From Allium sativum (lineage: Eukaryota; Streptophyta; Magnoliopsida; Asparagales; Amaryllidaceae): a stretch of 64,000 bases of DNA. The notes beneath the pieces are model-generated. The model was not told the DNA's origin. It made no database searches and saw only the letters and a list, made by a program, of their open reading frames with translations. This document shows positions 23,047 through 35,489 of the stretch, one piece after another. Both the position numbers and the translations under genes were made by a program. Location of the stretch: assembly GCA_030737875.1 (NCBI GenBank), contig CM060922.1:321503956-321567955 (forward strand). The letters run 5' to 3'. The stretch's first letter is position 1; every line of letters starts with the position of its first letter.

Positions 23047-26000
23047 AAAATACTGTTGCGTTAAGACTGAAGTCGGAAGGCGTCTGTGAAGAGAATGGAG
23101 GTGGCTTGTTTGGAAGAGCGTATGGGGAGAATTTTAAAGTAGTGGAAACTGGGAAGCAAGAGCGGTTGGGTTGGTTTGTTTCAAAGAAATGATGGAGCAG
23201 CGTTGGAAACTGGTAAATAGTAATGGCCGTTGAAAACAAAAGAACAGCTCGTTGATGGAGGGGTGTGTGCATGCAGTATGGTTGGGAGCTTCATGTGTGA
23301 ATTAAATTGTACAGGGGGTGTTATGCGTGATGTTAGATGCCAGGATATAGGCAGGAACGGTGGGTATTAAGTGCGGGCTGACGGGTTTGAACGTGTGCTG
23401 TGGGCGCTAGCGGGACGAGAGCAGTTATGAAGAGGAGTTTGGGCAGTGAAGCCGTGGCGTTGGTAAGAAGAAGGATTAAGTGGGGCTGTTTCAGGAACGT
23501 GAGCATCATTTGTAGTAAAACAAGTAAACTGCTCACGTTATATCACTATATGGTGACTATCGCAGCATACAAAGGGGGAAGTAAGGGTGTAAGCGGAGTC
23601 GTGTATACACTGGAGTGGCGGGTCTTGCTTTTGTTTTGTGGAATGGTGAAGGGTCTTTGTTGGATCTGTGGTGAATCAAGGTAAAGGAAGGGTGCGGCAA
23701 TGTCAGTACTGGGGGGAGCGGATTATTGTTTTTGGAAGTGGGCATGAGCTGAAGTATTACTGAAGAAACACGATGAGCAAAACAGTTGGACGGTAACAAG
23801 GAGACAAAGGTTAACACAGAGATGTGCGGATTTCCAGTTGGGAAGATAGCTACTTGTCACACATGGGAAGGACTGATAGGTGAGATTATGTATTAAGTTT
23901 ATAGTTTTTAGTTAGTTTAACTTATAACATGATAAGCTTATTTAAACTGTTAATTGGTTAACCAAGAAAACATATAACGTACGGGCATAGAATAGGTTAG
24001 TCACGATTTCGGAAATTATATAACCATATCGATAAATAAAACGCAATAGTTTAACACTTGGTTAGGCCTAAATTGTCAGTAAATATTAGTGGCCGAATTC
24101 ACTTACAGTTAATGTAATTAAGGAACAATATGATTTATAGTGGCATATTATAGCAGAGTTGAGAGCTGTCTATCACACTGAATTCGTAGGCTACACAATA
24201 AAACTGGTTTGAAGCGATTTGAAGCTCGTTGGGAATTATGATGGATTTAGAGTGTCTGATTCGAATCAACCGACCGTTAATCGTATTTAACAATTAACGT
24301 CCAAGGTGAGTAAATTCACTAACTCTGTTTTATTTAAAATATCTTAATTATATTTTAAATAAATGGTTGAATGTTGTGTGATGGTTGTTTTAGTAGATTA
24401 CATCTAAATTGATTGAATAATATATATCGTTGCATATATACACATCATTGGTAGGACTGAATCCATCGATTTTAATATTCCCTGGTATGGAATCAGTGTA
24501 AATGGTTGACTAATATCGGTGGATGCGGGAAACCGGTTGGAGGAACCCAACCGGATTCCTCAATATTTATATATATCGTTTGTTTCATATGCACTATTTG
24601 AACACAATTGACATTCAAACCCTGTGTGATATTGATATTGAATGAAAATTCAACAATGGTTTTGATTTAATCAATAGACGGTATCGATTAAGAAATGGCA
24701 GCAGACGACCGTAATTTCATCTTTTTGTTAAGATGTTGAATTGTATCAGACGAATCAGCGAGGTTAAATTTATAAAAAAATTATATTTTCATAATTGAGG
24801 TGAAGTTTTAAATTTATAATAGAAATTCTATTATAAATTAATACTTTGTAGTTACTTTTATAAAGTGAATATAAACCATTGCTTTAGACATTCTATATAA
24901 AGTTATAAAGAGATAAAAGTTATAAATTATCCTATGAGTAAATCTTTTTGGATAATAAAGAAATAAATTGTTTTACTTCAGGAATGAATGATTATTATTT
25001 AATTGTTAAAGTAATTGTTTCTTAAATGGATTTCATTTAAGATGGCATGGGGTTGTAATGGTATGTTAGTTTAATTAAGTATAACAATTCAAGTAAAAGT
25101 TAAACGACTAAAGACAGAACGTAAGTGTGTTTTGATAAAGAAGTTATAAATGGAATTGCATAAAGATGATGAAACGGAAAGTTAATGTTTAAGATAAATA
25201 ATTATAAACAGCCGAGTTTTCAAAATAAGAATATGGCATTGTAAAACCATATTTAAAATAGAGCAGAAGTACGATTTGATGGATTATAAAGTATAAGAGG
25301 TTAGAGTTACGAACTTATATCTATTCTAAGATAAGAACGTTGTCGATCAAGGTCTGAGAGGTAATTAAAATACCCCAACTTAAACGGCTTCATTATTATC
25401 GAGGGATGGTATTTGTTTGTAACGGAAGAGATGTCAAGATTTTTATAAAGGAAAGAGGTGTCGAGATTAGTATAAAGTGGAATATAACAACGCATTGCAA
25501 GTCTTAGAACTATAGCGATAAAATAACGCTGTTGACCAGGCTTTAGCGTGACTATGATGTCGAGATTAGTGATAAAGGGGAATAACACAGCGTATTGCAA
25601 GTTTTTACTATAACGACAAATTAACGTTGTTAACCAAGCTTAAGCGTGATTATTATATATAACACTATTCATTAGAAGGGTTTGAAATTCACTCATCTCA
25701 AGTGATAAGAAAATAATTATGTTTTCCCCAAAGAAGTGTAAATGAATTATAAGAAGTGTGAAAGTTCTAAGATGGGGTTGGGAAATAATTGGTGAGATAT
25801 GGGAATTCGAATAATAAAAATAAATGTTAAATAAAGAGTGGTCGTGGTTGTGTGATATTAGTTATACATTGGAAGGAATGTTGTTTTTACTCTGATAGTT
25901 GAATAACCGACTATCGAAGTGTTTTGACCATCGTTGTCGATACAGAGAGACCTGTTGGATCTATTATCCGAAAACCACTCCGTATAGGCATAAGCGCTGC

Positions 26001-27307
26001 GAATTTGACTATGCTGAAGAAAATTGAAGACGAAGTGAAATGCAAGGGTCGTTCTATTCTAGAGCGGTGCTTTCTGTTTGTCCAGTCCCAGGACAACTTG
26101 TATAGACGAATGCCTGACAAAGTATTCCTAACGGTCACATAAGACGATCCTTTCAAGGTATTACGTCTGGTGGCGGAGAAATTTGTTACTCTTAGCTTTG
26201 ATACCCGTAATATTTTTGGGAAGATCGACTAGTGATTGGACAGGTTTGACGATGTGGCATTCAAAGTGAATGGTGATCAGATGTTCTGAAGAAAGACGTA
26301 GCCTCTAGCTTCACAACCGGGAAATGACAAAAATCGGGCAGGCAGCATGGCTATGTGGGTCGCTCCCATTAGGGTGTATAATCACCTATCTAGAGAAATT
26401 CCTTTTGTTTCTTAATCTATCGATTCTGCCCATTCGGGAACGGTGGTTTGAGTCCAACCGTTGGTGATATACATTCGATACACTCAAGCGAAATGAGTGG
26501 TCGGTCATGTGTGGGCCGGGTTGCAAGACGTTCTTGTTGAACCCAGTGTATTCGCCTCTAGAGATACACTATCGGTAGGTGGACCCATACCTTGTCATAG
26601 TTAGAATCCAATCTCCAATAAGCGCCCTGCGGTTTTTGATTTTATACTATGTATGTAGATCGTGAGATGCAAGCGTTCTGCTATTTGGTTATTTACTTGA
26701 TTAGACATTATTATAATATCACTGGATTTTGATATCAAAATATTTTGGGTTATAGTAAGGTAAAAACCGTCCATGTTTATGTGTGGGTTGGTCTTACTAT
26801 TATCTTTTTTTATTTCAAAAGGATTTTCAAAGTTAAACCGTATGGTTGGAATTTACTCACACCAGTCCCATGACTGACCCAGAGTTTATTTTGTTTGTTC
26901 TTTCCTAAACTCTTGGGTGCCCAAATTTGTACGGGCAGTCAAGTGTTTCAGGCTTTACAGATACACTTGGAGGAGATTGAAGCAGGAGTCTTCACTGTTG
27001 GTTATTTAGAGTTATTTCCGCTGTGATATGATGTATTGTATTCTGATAACGGTATGTATATACAATACAATTTTGTATTTCAAAGTTATGTTATATAATA
27101 TATTTTATCCGTTCCGCTGTGAGACTCGTGTTTACTCTGATCTTGCTCAGTTGTGTTCTTCTTCTTCTTCTTCTATACTATTAGTTCTATCTTATCTTTC
27201 TCATCCTCTTATTTCTTTCTATTAATGATTCGCATTTCCGTGCAATTTGGGTCAGACTTGTATGGTATCTGGTCGACTCAAAGGGCTCGAATTTGCGGGT
27301 CATTACA
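21196..27307 (+). repeat. LARD1 3' LTR
   Basis: A near-identical copy of the 5' LTR at an offset of about +7,314 bp, rising after two indels to about +7,322 and +7,325. The largest difference is in the (AT)n run at about 23010-23040, longer here by roughly 8 bp. The last bases are GGGTCATTACA, then the target repeat CTGAA. Confidence 0.95.
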
Positions 27308-27429
27308 CTGAAGAAACTCAAAACTCAGAAAACCAAAGTATGATAACCAGATAATCAGAGAAATCTGAAAGCCTCAATACCCAGAGTTAGTGTACTCCAT
27401 AACTACGAAAAAACCAAATGAATTGCCCT

Positions 27430-27620
27430 GCCAAGTCCTAATAGAACAATCCATAACCATGAGCAAATGATCTTGCTAAGTCCTGATAACACCATCAGAG
27501 ATTAGCTTGAAAAATGATGAGTTTTCTACCAAGTCTTGGAAGTATAACCCAGAACCAAACAGGCAAAGTCCTTACCCGCTACTAGAATAGGGGCCTAACC
27601 AAGTCCTAACAAGACGACCC
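27430..27620. repeat. Diverged AAGTCCTAA-type tandem units
   Basis: CCAAGTCCTAATAG, CTAAGTCCTGATAAC, CCAAGTCTTGGAAG and CCAAGTCCTAACAAG recur at about 50-60 bp spacing. The minisatellite is weak and lies in the 3' non-coding part of the Tat-like element. Confidence 0.45.
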
Positions 27621-27929
27621 GTCCCTTCCCATTCAAAGGCCTTACTTAGGGACCAGATTTTTATACTTTTCGTGCAAAGTCATTACTTCACCATGTCCTT
27701 AACGCTCTTAATTCTAATGTACATATTTTATACTTCGCAAGTAAAATCCTTACAAGTGAAGTAATTTTATTGAAGTTTAAAAGGTTTGGAGTTTTTAATA
27801 AAGCCAAAGTAAAATCTAATGGTTTATCGTCGAGCAGAGAGCAAACATAAGGGTTAAGGTCTTATCTGGTTGTGGGTCATATTAGCCATTTTCGATTTCA
27901 AGTTTATTAGGTCTTGTTAAGTATGAAGG

Positions 27930-28262
27930 GGATGGTTTATAGTCGGACAAAGGACATGCCTAGTTGTCTCACCGGTCCTCATACATGGGTAGACTGACTT
28001 AGTCATCCTAAGCCAGATAACCAAATGTTCAGGTAGGAGATTGAAGGTTTCTCATCCACAAAGGGCATGCCTAGGGATTAAAGCCTAACCTCATACATGG
28101 TGGGAAAACTTAGCCCTCCAAAATCTTAGGCAGATAACTAGAAACGAGTGCGGGATATTGGATGGTTTTTTGTCTGCAAAAAGCATGCTTAAGGATTAAG
28201 ACCTAACCCCATACATGTATAGGTAGGCTTAGCTCTTCAAAATCCTAAGTCAGAAAACCAAG
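27930..28262. repeat. Three-copy ~115-bp minisatellite
   Basis: Three units, each with GCATGCCTAG or GCATGCTTAAG, then CCT(A)ACC or CCGGTCC, CATACATG and CTTAG...CCTAAG-(C/T)CAGA. They start near 27943, 28052 and 28170. Divergence is visible, so the array is old. Confidence 0.75.
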
Positions 28263-28599
28263 GGAAGTTATTAACCATTCCAAAGCTAGATAATTAGAGA
28301 TACAATACCCAAAAGGTCGGAGCCCATATAATCAATGCCTGGAGGCTGAAAGTTAAAATCATAGTAATCGGAATCCAAAAGCGAGAAGTCCAAATAACCA
28401 TATCCACAAGCTAGAAGACTAGAATGTCAAAGTACAAAATTCAAAGAGCCAGAAACCAGACAACCTAAACACAAAATCCTGGAGCTGCTGATCCAAAGAA
28501 TCCAGAGAGAACCACATTAATCGATGATCAATCCACCTGAGTCATATCCTGGCTCATTCTTATTCCGAGTTAGAGCAGGCAACTAAGCTTGTTCCGCTG

Positions 28600-30150
28600 C
28601 TACAGCCTGATTCCTTACATCTTGTGACATCTCACTACATCTGACATGCTCCTCCAATATATCCGCAAGATGCCTGCAATTGTTTGTATTATGGACGTCA
28701 AGCTCATGAAACAAATAATGTCTTCCAGACTCCCATTCCTTCTGTGTGGTCTCCCTCATGGGAGCCTTTCTTGATGGAGCAACCAGATGAACCTACACGT
28801 AAATCTACTCCAGAGGGTCATTAAGGTCTACATAGGAAGATAATTTTGGTTTCCTCTATTGGATATTTCAATCATTCCGAGAATCAGACTTTCCTTTACC
28901 ATAACCAAATGGTCCTTCACCCTAAACAGAATTGACCTCAATAACTTGTATATCGGTTTTTGCTTTCTCTTCCCGTAGAAACCTATCTACTTCAAAATAA
29001 AACTTACTAAGGTCCCTCAATGGATCTCGTTGTAGCATAACCTTCAAATTCCTCTTATCAGAAACACAAGAAATAACAACCATCAAAACTATAGACTGAT
29101 CTAATCAATCAACCGACGCTACCAACACATTAAACCTTTCCAAGAATTTCCGCAAACTCTCATCGAATCTTTGTTTAATTGTAATAAGAATAATTAAATT
29201 CTTGGGTCGAGAAATGTGAACCCTGAACTACTCTATGAATTTTCCAACCAACACACTACAACTATTAACTAATTCATTTTCCAGCCGCCTTAACCACATG
29301 GCAGCAATATCCGTTAGGTAAAGCGGGAAGCACTTTGCTATAACATCATCCAACACCGAAAAAACTTCCATGTGGTGCATACAATGCATCAAGTGAGCGG
29401 TAGGATCCTTCCTATCATCAAAAGCCTCAAACACCGATAATTTGAAATATGGTGCATTTTGAAAATTTCTTCTATCTTGAGTAAAAGGACTATGTGTAAC
29501 ACAATCCTCCTCGAGTGTTACGCCGAATCACATAAGCGATCTGATTTCCAATTCTAGTTTCGACAACCAATTCAAGTCGTTCAATCCTACACCAGTGCCC
29601 CCATGTCAAGTCCAGAATCAAAAATCTGTTGATCCCTAATAAGAATATCTAGTGTTGTCCTAGCTTGAGGTGAAACCACAAGTACTACTATAAAACAGGC
29701 TAGTTGCATCAACTGTTTACCCCCTATTGCATTAGTTTAGCAACCATAAGCACAAATCTAACTTCCGAAATTGTAGAAATTAGCGTATCCAAAACCGCGT
29801 GCATCAACTCTTGAGCCACATTTGCAACATTTCCAGAACCCAAAACCTGATCAAATACAACCTCTTGAATCATACTTCCATCAGGATTAAGGGTTTTGCC
29901 TCTAAGACTAGCCAAACCAGTACTAATTTGAGGATTAGTATCAACATGGAGATGAGTTTTGGGAATTGCCCCCAAAGTTCCTAGCCAAAGCTTGAGAAGT
30001 ACAAGCGCTCGTTCCCGCGATATTTCCTTAGTCCGACAGACTTCCAAAACCCTTACTCCTCGCCATAAAAGCATTCTTTGTATCCTATTGTCTTCAAAAG
30101 AGTTCTTCTTTTCGTTCCGAGCAAAAAGTAAAATCCTTAACCACAACATC
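28600..30150 (-). pseudogene. Decayed gag of a Tat-like Ty3/gypsy element
   Basis: On the minus strand, 29434-29228 reads as a Retrotrans_gag capsid segment: FDDRKDPTAHLMHCMHHME, then AKCFPLYLTDIAAMWLRRL and LVGKFIE. After an in-frame stop the frame continues with ISRPKNLIILITIKQRFDE and SLRKFLERFN, again as in Tat-type gag. Further on, near 28740-28640, it reads HYLFHELDVHNTNNCRHLAD and ILEEHVR, matching the C-terminal CxxH-like motif of Tat gag, in which one cysteine is now phenylalanine. An upstream open frame at 30149-29724 (141 codons) is probably the gag N-terminus. Several stops and shifts make it non-functional. Family assignment comes from motif recall, not a search. Confidence 0.7.
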
Positions 30151-30305
30151 CATATCCTCTCGATTCAAGTAGTTCAAAGGATTTAACCTCCGGGTTTTCT
30201 TCTACTCCTACTCTTTTCGAAAGAGCTAAAGTAATACATTTCCATTTAACCATCCGTAGAATTCCATCCAATCCAAATCTTTAAAAATCTGAAGTTTTTC
30301 GTTTA

Positions 30306-30327
30306 CCCTCTTCTTGGCACGTCAAAA
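30306..30327 (-). other. Primer-binding-like site of the Tat-like element
   Basis: The minus strand reads TTTGACGTGCCAAGAAGAGG immediately after the LTR end CATCAACA. It resembles the TTTGGCGTGCCAGG sites seen beside LTRs of plant Ty3/gypsy Tat elements, with substitutions. The tRNA is not certain. Confidence 0.55.
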
Positions 30328-30713
30328 TGTTGATGTGGAAAATTGGTCGCTTCACACGCTAACAACTAAATGTAATGGGTTATAGTGTAAATCCAATCTC
30401 AGAGTACTGATAAGTAAACAACACCAAGGTTTATAGTGGTTCGGCAGAAACGCCTATGTCAGCTTTGCAATAACTATTAATCTTTGTCATGTACTTACAA
30501 ATACCATCCTTATTTACTTCTTATGTTTACAAAGTTATGAATTGAGAATAAAAAAGCATTAAGAGTTCTCTACCAAGTTTAACAATCTAATATGATCTTC
30601 CTATGTCCATTTGCCCCAAATGTGTGCTTCCAATGTCCAAATAGGTCCAAGATAGCAAGCCAAGTGCTAAAATGTTAGTGATAATCTTGAAGAAGAAATT
30701 CACAAGCCTAAGA
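30328..30713 (-). mobile_element. Right (5') LTR of the Tat-like element, first half
   Basis: The plus strand starts TGTTGATGTGG (element 3' end CCACATCAACA) and is interrupted at 30713 by the copia element. It continues at 41425. The terminal inverted ends TGTTGA/TCAACA agree with the start at 13600. Confidence 0.75.
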
Positions 30714-31620
30714 TGTTGAATATAACAATTCTATGATTTTGTTTAATGATAACAAACATACATTTATGTATATACTTTTATAAATGTGTTTGCAATTGTA
30801 CTATTTCACATCTCAGACAGAATTAGATATTTACATTTAAATAGAGTACTACTGCACAAGAATTTAAATATTCAAGTAGTATTTTATTTAAATATAATAT
30901 TTTATTCCAACATTTCAATAGTACAAATTTATAACTCCACTATTTGTACATCTCACTGTAATTCAATTTCATATACACAGTTCCTCACTACAACATTCAG
31001 TCACTCAAGTTACATTTCACTCAGTTGTACTCACTCATCTACATACAGTGACATAGTTAGTTATGCACTCACTCACACTTGTGTTCCGCCTGCTTCAATC
31101 AACCCAATCACCTGCTTACATGTCACAGAAACACACACAGTAAACTGGAACAAATTAATTTTAAATTCTAGTAGATATAATTTTATTTTTAAATTAATTT
31201 TCATTATAATTTTGGTGTGTTTCTCATCATATTTTGTGACTTGGTCTGATATGTATATACATCTGTTTGTGATATACACAGCGATTCACTATAAATACCA
31301 CAAGGTAGACAGTGTCTCTAGTGCTCTCTTTACCTGTCACACACACACACATATATATATTATGCACATATGCAATACATGTATACACATACATATGTAT
31401 ATAAACATATATTCTATGCAGGGGCAACATGGTCAAATATCAGTGAAGAGGCGTGAACCAAGAAATTCAGTGCAAGTGCAGACACAATCACATATATATT
31501 CACATATGTGCATATATATATATGTATATATGTATATACATAGAAGCAACATTGGTTCAACAAGTATTCAAGACAACGGCTGTGTACATGGACATGCACA
31601 ATTGGCTACAGCTGACAAGA

Positions 31621-31621
<1 letters not shown>

Positions 31622-31682
<61 letters not shown>

Positions 31683-31690
31683 AATATATG
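31622..31690. repeat. (CA)n microsatellite in the SIRE-like 5' LTR
   Basis: Two CA runs split by TATA, about 60 bp in total. The 3' LTR equivalent is almost absent, so it expanded or contracted after insertion. Confidence 0.9.
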
Positions 31691-33519
31691 TATGTATATA
31701 TCGAAGTAACAAAAGCAACATGGAAGAATACATAAATGTAGCAGCATGTACATGCAATTACATGTGTACAGGTTTGTGTACAGTATCATCACAGTGCAAA
31801 TATATGTGTGAACAAGCAGTTTGGGCATATCAACTAGCTAAAGTACAAACAACATGGTCGAGTTCATATAAATGAAGCACTACAACATAGTGACAATGGT
31901 TAGAGCTCTCAAATATTTGAAGCATGGGAAAATGACATGGGAAGTGACAAGGGATGTCAAAAACCAAAATGAAAAGAAGATTTCAAATCAAGCAACATAA
32001 GGAACCAAATTAGTGTACAAGTACATACTTCAAATCAAGGAAGTTTAAATTTGCAACATGGTCAAGCCAGACCAGAAGTTCAAGTGAGCATGGATCTAGG
32101 CATACAAATATATGTATACAGGTTCGTATATATATGCATGGCACTCAAAAAATATATCAGATTAGCTCAATATTCACACAGCAAGGCAAGTGCAAGCCAA
32201 AGTGAAGCTAGTTTTGAAACAGGCGCAATAACATGAGAATGAACAAGAGTTCCGCAAAACATGTGTATAGGTTCAAGGAATAAGAGACATTGCATGAAGA
32301 GATGCACAAAAATATGGGTGTATATACATAATCATTGCAGGTCCAACCATCAAGCACAAAAGACCAAGATCAATTGGTTAAGCCAAAGTATTTCAGCAAA
32401 TTCATGTACAAGAAAGGACCGACCAACCAAGGTGCAGGCAAATGGTCAAATACACAAATATGGTAGGTTTATGGGTCATAGTTATACATAGCAGAGAAAC
32501 TCAAGCTCAATGGACAAAAATGAGCTTAACTAGCAAAAGGGAAAAACTTGTTGTTATGTGACTATAGTGCACTACTTCTGGTCGAACATCAAGCCAATGC
32601 ACACTAAGGTCATGGATAATACAACACAAATATTGGTAAGAAAAACATGTGCACAAGTCTGTATACAAGACACAACAATCAATCATGGATATATAGACAT
32701 AATCAACTAAGAAGCATAAGGGAATTTCAAGTGTATGTGCTGCATGACAAAGTAGTGAATTATTTCACGTTTTCGAATTTGTTATTTGGCAAGCTTATAA
32801 TTGCAAATATATCTCGTTCAAATGCAATTCAGAAAAGCCATAATTCAGCATGCAAGAATTTCAGGAAAGTTTTTCTTTAATAAATCCGATGATTTAATTC
32901 TAGATAGATATAAATTTCATAATTCAAATCTTTCCAGAAATACAAAGGCATGTGTTAAAAGACATAGAAACAATTTTTGGCAAGAAATCGTTCCTTTTGT
33001 TTTCCTGAAATCAACACAAGCAATTCGACATGTTTTTTTTTGGAATAAATTCTAGCAGGTTGGCAAGAAAATCAGAGTATTGTTTTAGGTAAGAAAAAAT
33101 TATTTCAAGTAATTCCAGAATCTTCAGAAATCATTCAATGTTCATGGGCTTTAAATCATTTAATCGAAGACAGTATATGATAGAAATCATTGCATGAATT
33201 CAAACAATCAATAGAACACAAAAAATTAGTGCAAATAATCATGCAAGAATCAACAAATCATACCAAGCATTAAGGAAAAACAGAAAATGATTTTAGGATT
33301 TCTATACCAAATTTAATCAACACCAGATTCATCATTGACATTCATTGAAAACCAAAAACAACATTTCAAGAGAAAACAAAAAATCAAATTAGAGTACTTA
33401 TATTTTCGATTGTAATCCACAAATCAATTGACAAGCAAACAACAACAATCAAGCCATTGAAAGATTCATCGAGAATTAAAGATGCATATTGATTTTGGGA
33501 GAAAACCCTCGGTCTCCAT

Positions 33520-33526
33520 TATAAAG
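33520..33526 (+). promoter_or_regulatory. TATA box of the SIRE-like 5' LTR
   Basis: CCATTATAAAGAAAAGAAGG; the 3' LTR has CCATTATTAAGAAAAGAAGG (about 41000), so the box is lost there. Confidence 0.5.
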
Positions 33527-34069
33527 AAAAGAAGGGACGACATTTTTTGTCATAGTGACAAAGAAAATAATAAGTGGACCGACCTTCTTCCTTTTTTGTC
33601 AACCTAGCTCTTGTTAATAAGGGAGGGTTTTGTTTTTTTGTATATTTTATGTTGTTTTTAATTTCCTTTCGTAAACCAATCTATTTGTTTTTCTTTTTTT
33701 ATGTAAAACTAGGGATATTTAATTATAGGATTTTAACTAGGGTTTACGAGTTACAGGATTGTAATTCGGGAAAAATATGATTTTAAGGTTAATAATCAGT
33801 GCAGGGTTTTGAGCGTAGGATAAGAACAGTTGTGAGCGGGTGTCGCGAGTTTACAGGAATTTTATATGCGTAGCGATTGTTTTGATTCTAGTAAAAAACC
33901 TTGGGGAATGCAGCAATATGCAGGGTTTGCCGAAGCTGGGTAAAATCTATGTTATTTGCTTTCTACATTTATTTTCTCTGCTGCAATCTGTGCTATGAAT
34001 TTTTAATATATTGTAAAAATTCAATAAACCTTATTCACCCCCCTTTATGGTTAACCTAGATCCAACAAA

Positions 34070-34080
34070 TGGTATCAAAG
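34070..34080 (+). other. Primer-binding site of the SIRE-like element
   Basis: TGGTATCAAAG, two bases after the LTR end TCCAACA. It matches the tRNA-Met type site with one change (A for G in CAGAG). Confidence 0.85.
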
Positions 34081-34105
34081 TAGGTATTCTATTAACTTTA
34101 GAGTT

Positions 34106-35485
34106 ATGGTGTTCTCTAGTTGTCAATCCAGTAAGGGTCAATCTAGTCATATTCAAACTATTTTTAATGGTACAGGTTTTTTAAATTGGAAATCAGAAAA
34201 TGAATACTATTTAAAATCTATTAATATTAAATGTTGGGATATTGTTATTAATGGGTGTGATATGGTAGATAGGAATGACATTGGATTTAATTCTCGTGCT
34301 AATCATGTTCTATATTCTTATATTGATGATGACAAATATAACCATATCTCCTACTGTTTGACTACATAGGAAATCTGGAATACTCTCGATATGAAGTATG
34401 GAAGAATTGACAACAACAACTCAAAATCCCAGAAGGTCAATCAGATTAAGAATATTCTTAAAAGGAGAAACAAATAATGATTTCAATGGTCACTCAACAA
34501 ATGATGAGAAAGGAAATTTTCTTATGAAGATTTAGTTTATATGTGTAGCGATTTAACTAAATCTGTTGATAAACTCCAAAGGAAAAACAAATCTCTGAAA
34601 TCTAAAAATCATGAGTTGACCAACAAAATTAAGGATGTGGAATTAAAACTTGAATACTCTAAAAATTATTCAAACTCTGATTGCTAAAATTGTTTGAATT
34701 TGAAAAATAATCTTGTTCATCTCAATAAAAATAATCAAAAGCTTGAGAATAAAATTCTGATCTTAAAAGAGAACAAGATTTAGCTTGTAAATACAAACAT
34801 TTTTTTGCAAAAGGAATTAAATAATTTTAAGACATTTGAAAATTCCAAATTTGAAATTCTTTGAAGGAAATTTTAGTGAAAATTGAATCTATTTTGAATG
34901 AGCTTGAAAACGAGATTGAAAAATTCAAGAATTTTGAAATACTTGAAACTGAAAAACAAAAATGTTTTGATAATGAAAGTTTCGAGTCCTAAGCCAAAAT
35001 TAAATTGCTTTAAAATGAAAATTTGGTTTTGAAACAAACAGAAGCTGAAAGGTAGATCATTAATAATCGTTGTTTAAATTTAATCAAAGAAAATGGTGAT
35101 TTAAATTTAAAATACCTCAACTTTGGAAAAATTCTCTAATGGGGAAATCGTTGAATATGTTGTTGCAAAACCAAGTTTCTATTGGAAATAAATGTGGTCT
35201 TGGCTTTGGGAAAAATAGTTTTTTTTTGGAAATCGGAATTCAAGTAATTTTAAAAGTCCCTCAAATAGCTTTAAAAAAGATCGATTTAAATTTTGAACTC
35301 TAATAATTTCAAATCATAAACTAGATGTGAATTTTCTTGGTAACAAACCATTTAAAACAATCTTGGATCCTAAAAGGAAATAAACCGATTTTGACTAAAT
35401 TGAAATAGATTGAGTTCCCAAGGGCATAATGGTAATTCTAACGCGTTGTTATACAAACAAGTTTGGGTACCAAAACGTGTGAACA
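34106..35485 (+). pseudogene. Decayed copia (SIRE-like) gag
   Basis: The opening frame (34106-34369, 87 codons) has the copia gag head: FNGTGFLNWKSENEYYLKSI, IKCWDIVINGCD and FNSRANHVLYSYIDDDKYNH. It ends in a stop where the family reads on into EIWNTLDMKYGR. After small shifts, 34540-34790 gives a lysine/leucine/asparagine-rich coiled coil (DKLQRKNKSLKSKNHELTNK), typical of SIRE-type gag. Near 35456-35485 KQVWVPKRVN recalls the KQVWVPKG linker that leads into pol in SIRE elements. Pol does not follow. Several stops make it non-functional. Start chosen at the ATG 36 nt after the primer-binding site. Confidence 0.78.
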
Positions 35486-35489
35486 AAAC

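Larger units (their letters stand above)
13882..27307 (+). mobile_element. LARD1: complete non-autonomous giant-LTR retrotransposon
   Basis: A 13,426-bp element with LTRs at 13882-19982 (6,101 bp) and 21196-27307 (6,112 bp) around a 1,213-bp internal domain. LTR ends are TGTAACGTCC...CGGGTCATTACA. The flanks are a perfect 5-bp duplication, CTGAA (13877-13881 and 27308-27312). A tRNA-Met primer-binding site follows the 5' LTR by two bases and a polypurine tract precedes the 3' LTR. There is no gag, protease, reverse transcriptase or integrase; the only coding-like trace is a pol-tail reading SNFEDEIILRGKE just before the polypurine tract. By-eye comparison finds about 26 substitutions between LTRs (about 0.4%), plus length changes in an (AT)n and a (TTC)n run. 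It was therefore inserted recently and must have been copied by proteins supplied in trans. Confidence 0.95.
27313..30327 (-). mobile_element. Internal region of the Tat-like Ty3/gypsy element (gag only)
   Basis: This is the rest of the host element into which LARD1 inserted. In element orientation it runs from a primer-binding-like site beside the LTR (30327) through decayed gag to a non-coding stretch with minisatellites, with no protease, reverse transcriptase, RNase H or integrase traces that I can find. With 13601-13881 it totals about 3.3 kb. It is therefore non-autonomous or internally deleted. Tandem repeats in the 3' untranslated region are a known habit of Tat/Ogre elements, which fits. 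Confidence 0.7.
30714..34067 (+). repeat. 5' LTR of the SIRE-like element
   Basis: It contains a (CA)n-rich stretch at 31624-31681 with neighbouring (TA/CA) runs, many TACATG-type words, and a TATA box TATAAAG at 33520-33526 about 550 bp before the LTR end. A 307-codon frame at 30786-31709 crosses microsatellites and is not a gene. Confidence 0.85.

Noticed and set aside
13882..27307. The 6.1-kb direct repeat as a segmental tandem duplication
   Set aside because: TG...CA ends, a 5-bp target duplication outside, and a primer-binding site and polypurine tract at the inner edges show it is a pair of LTRs.
30786..31709. 307-codon open frame, the longest in the window
   Set aside because: It crosses (CA)n and (TA)n runs within the SIRE-like 5' LTR, gives His/Thr/Ile/Tyr repeats, and is not open in the 3' LTR. 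It is not a gene.
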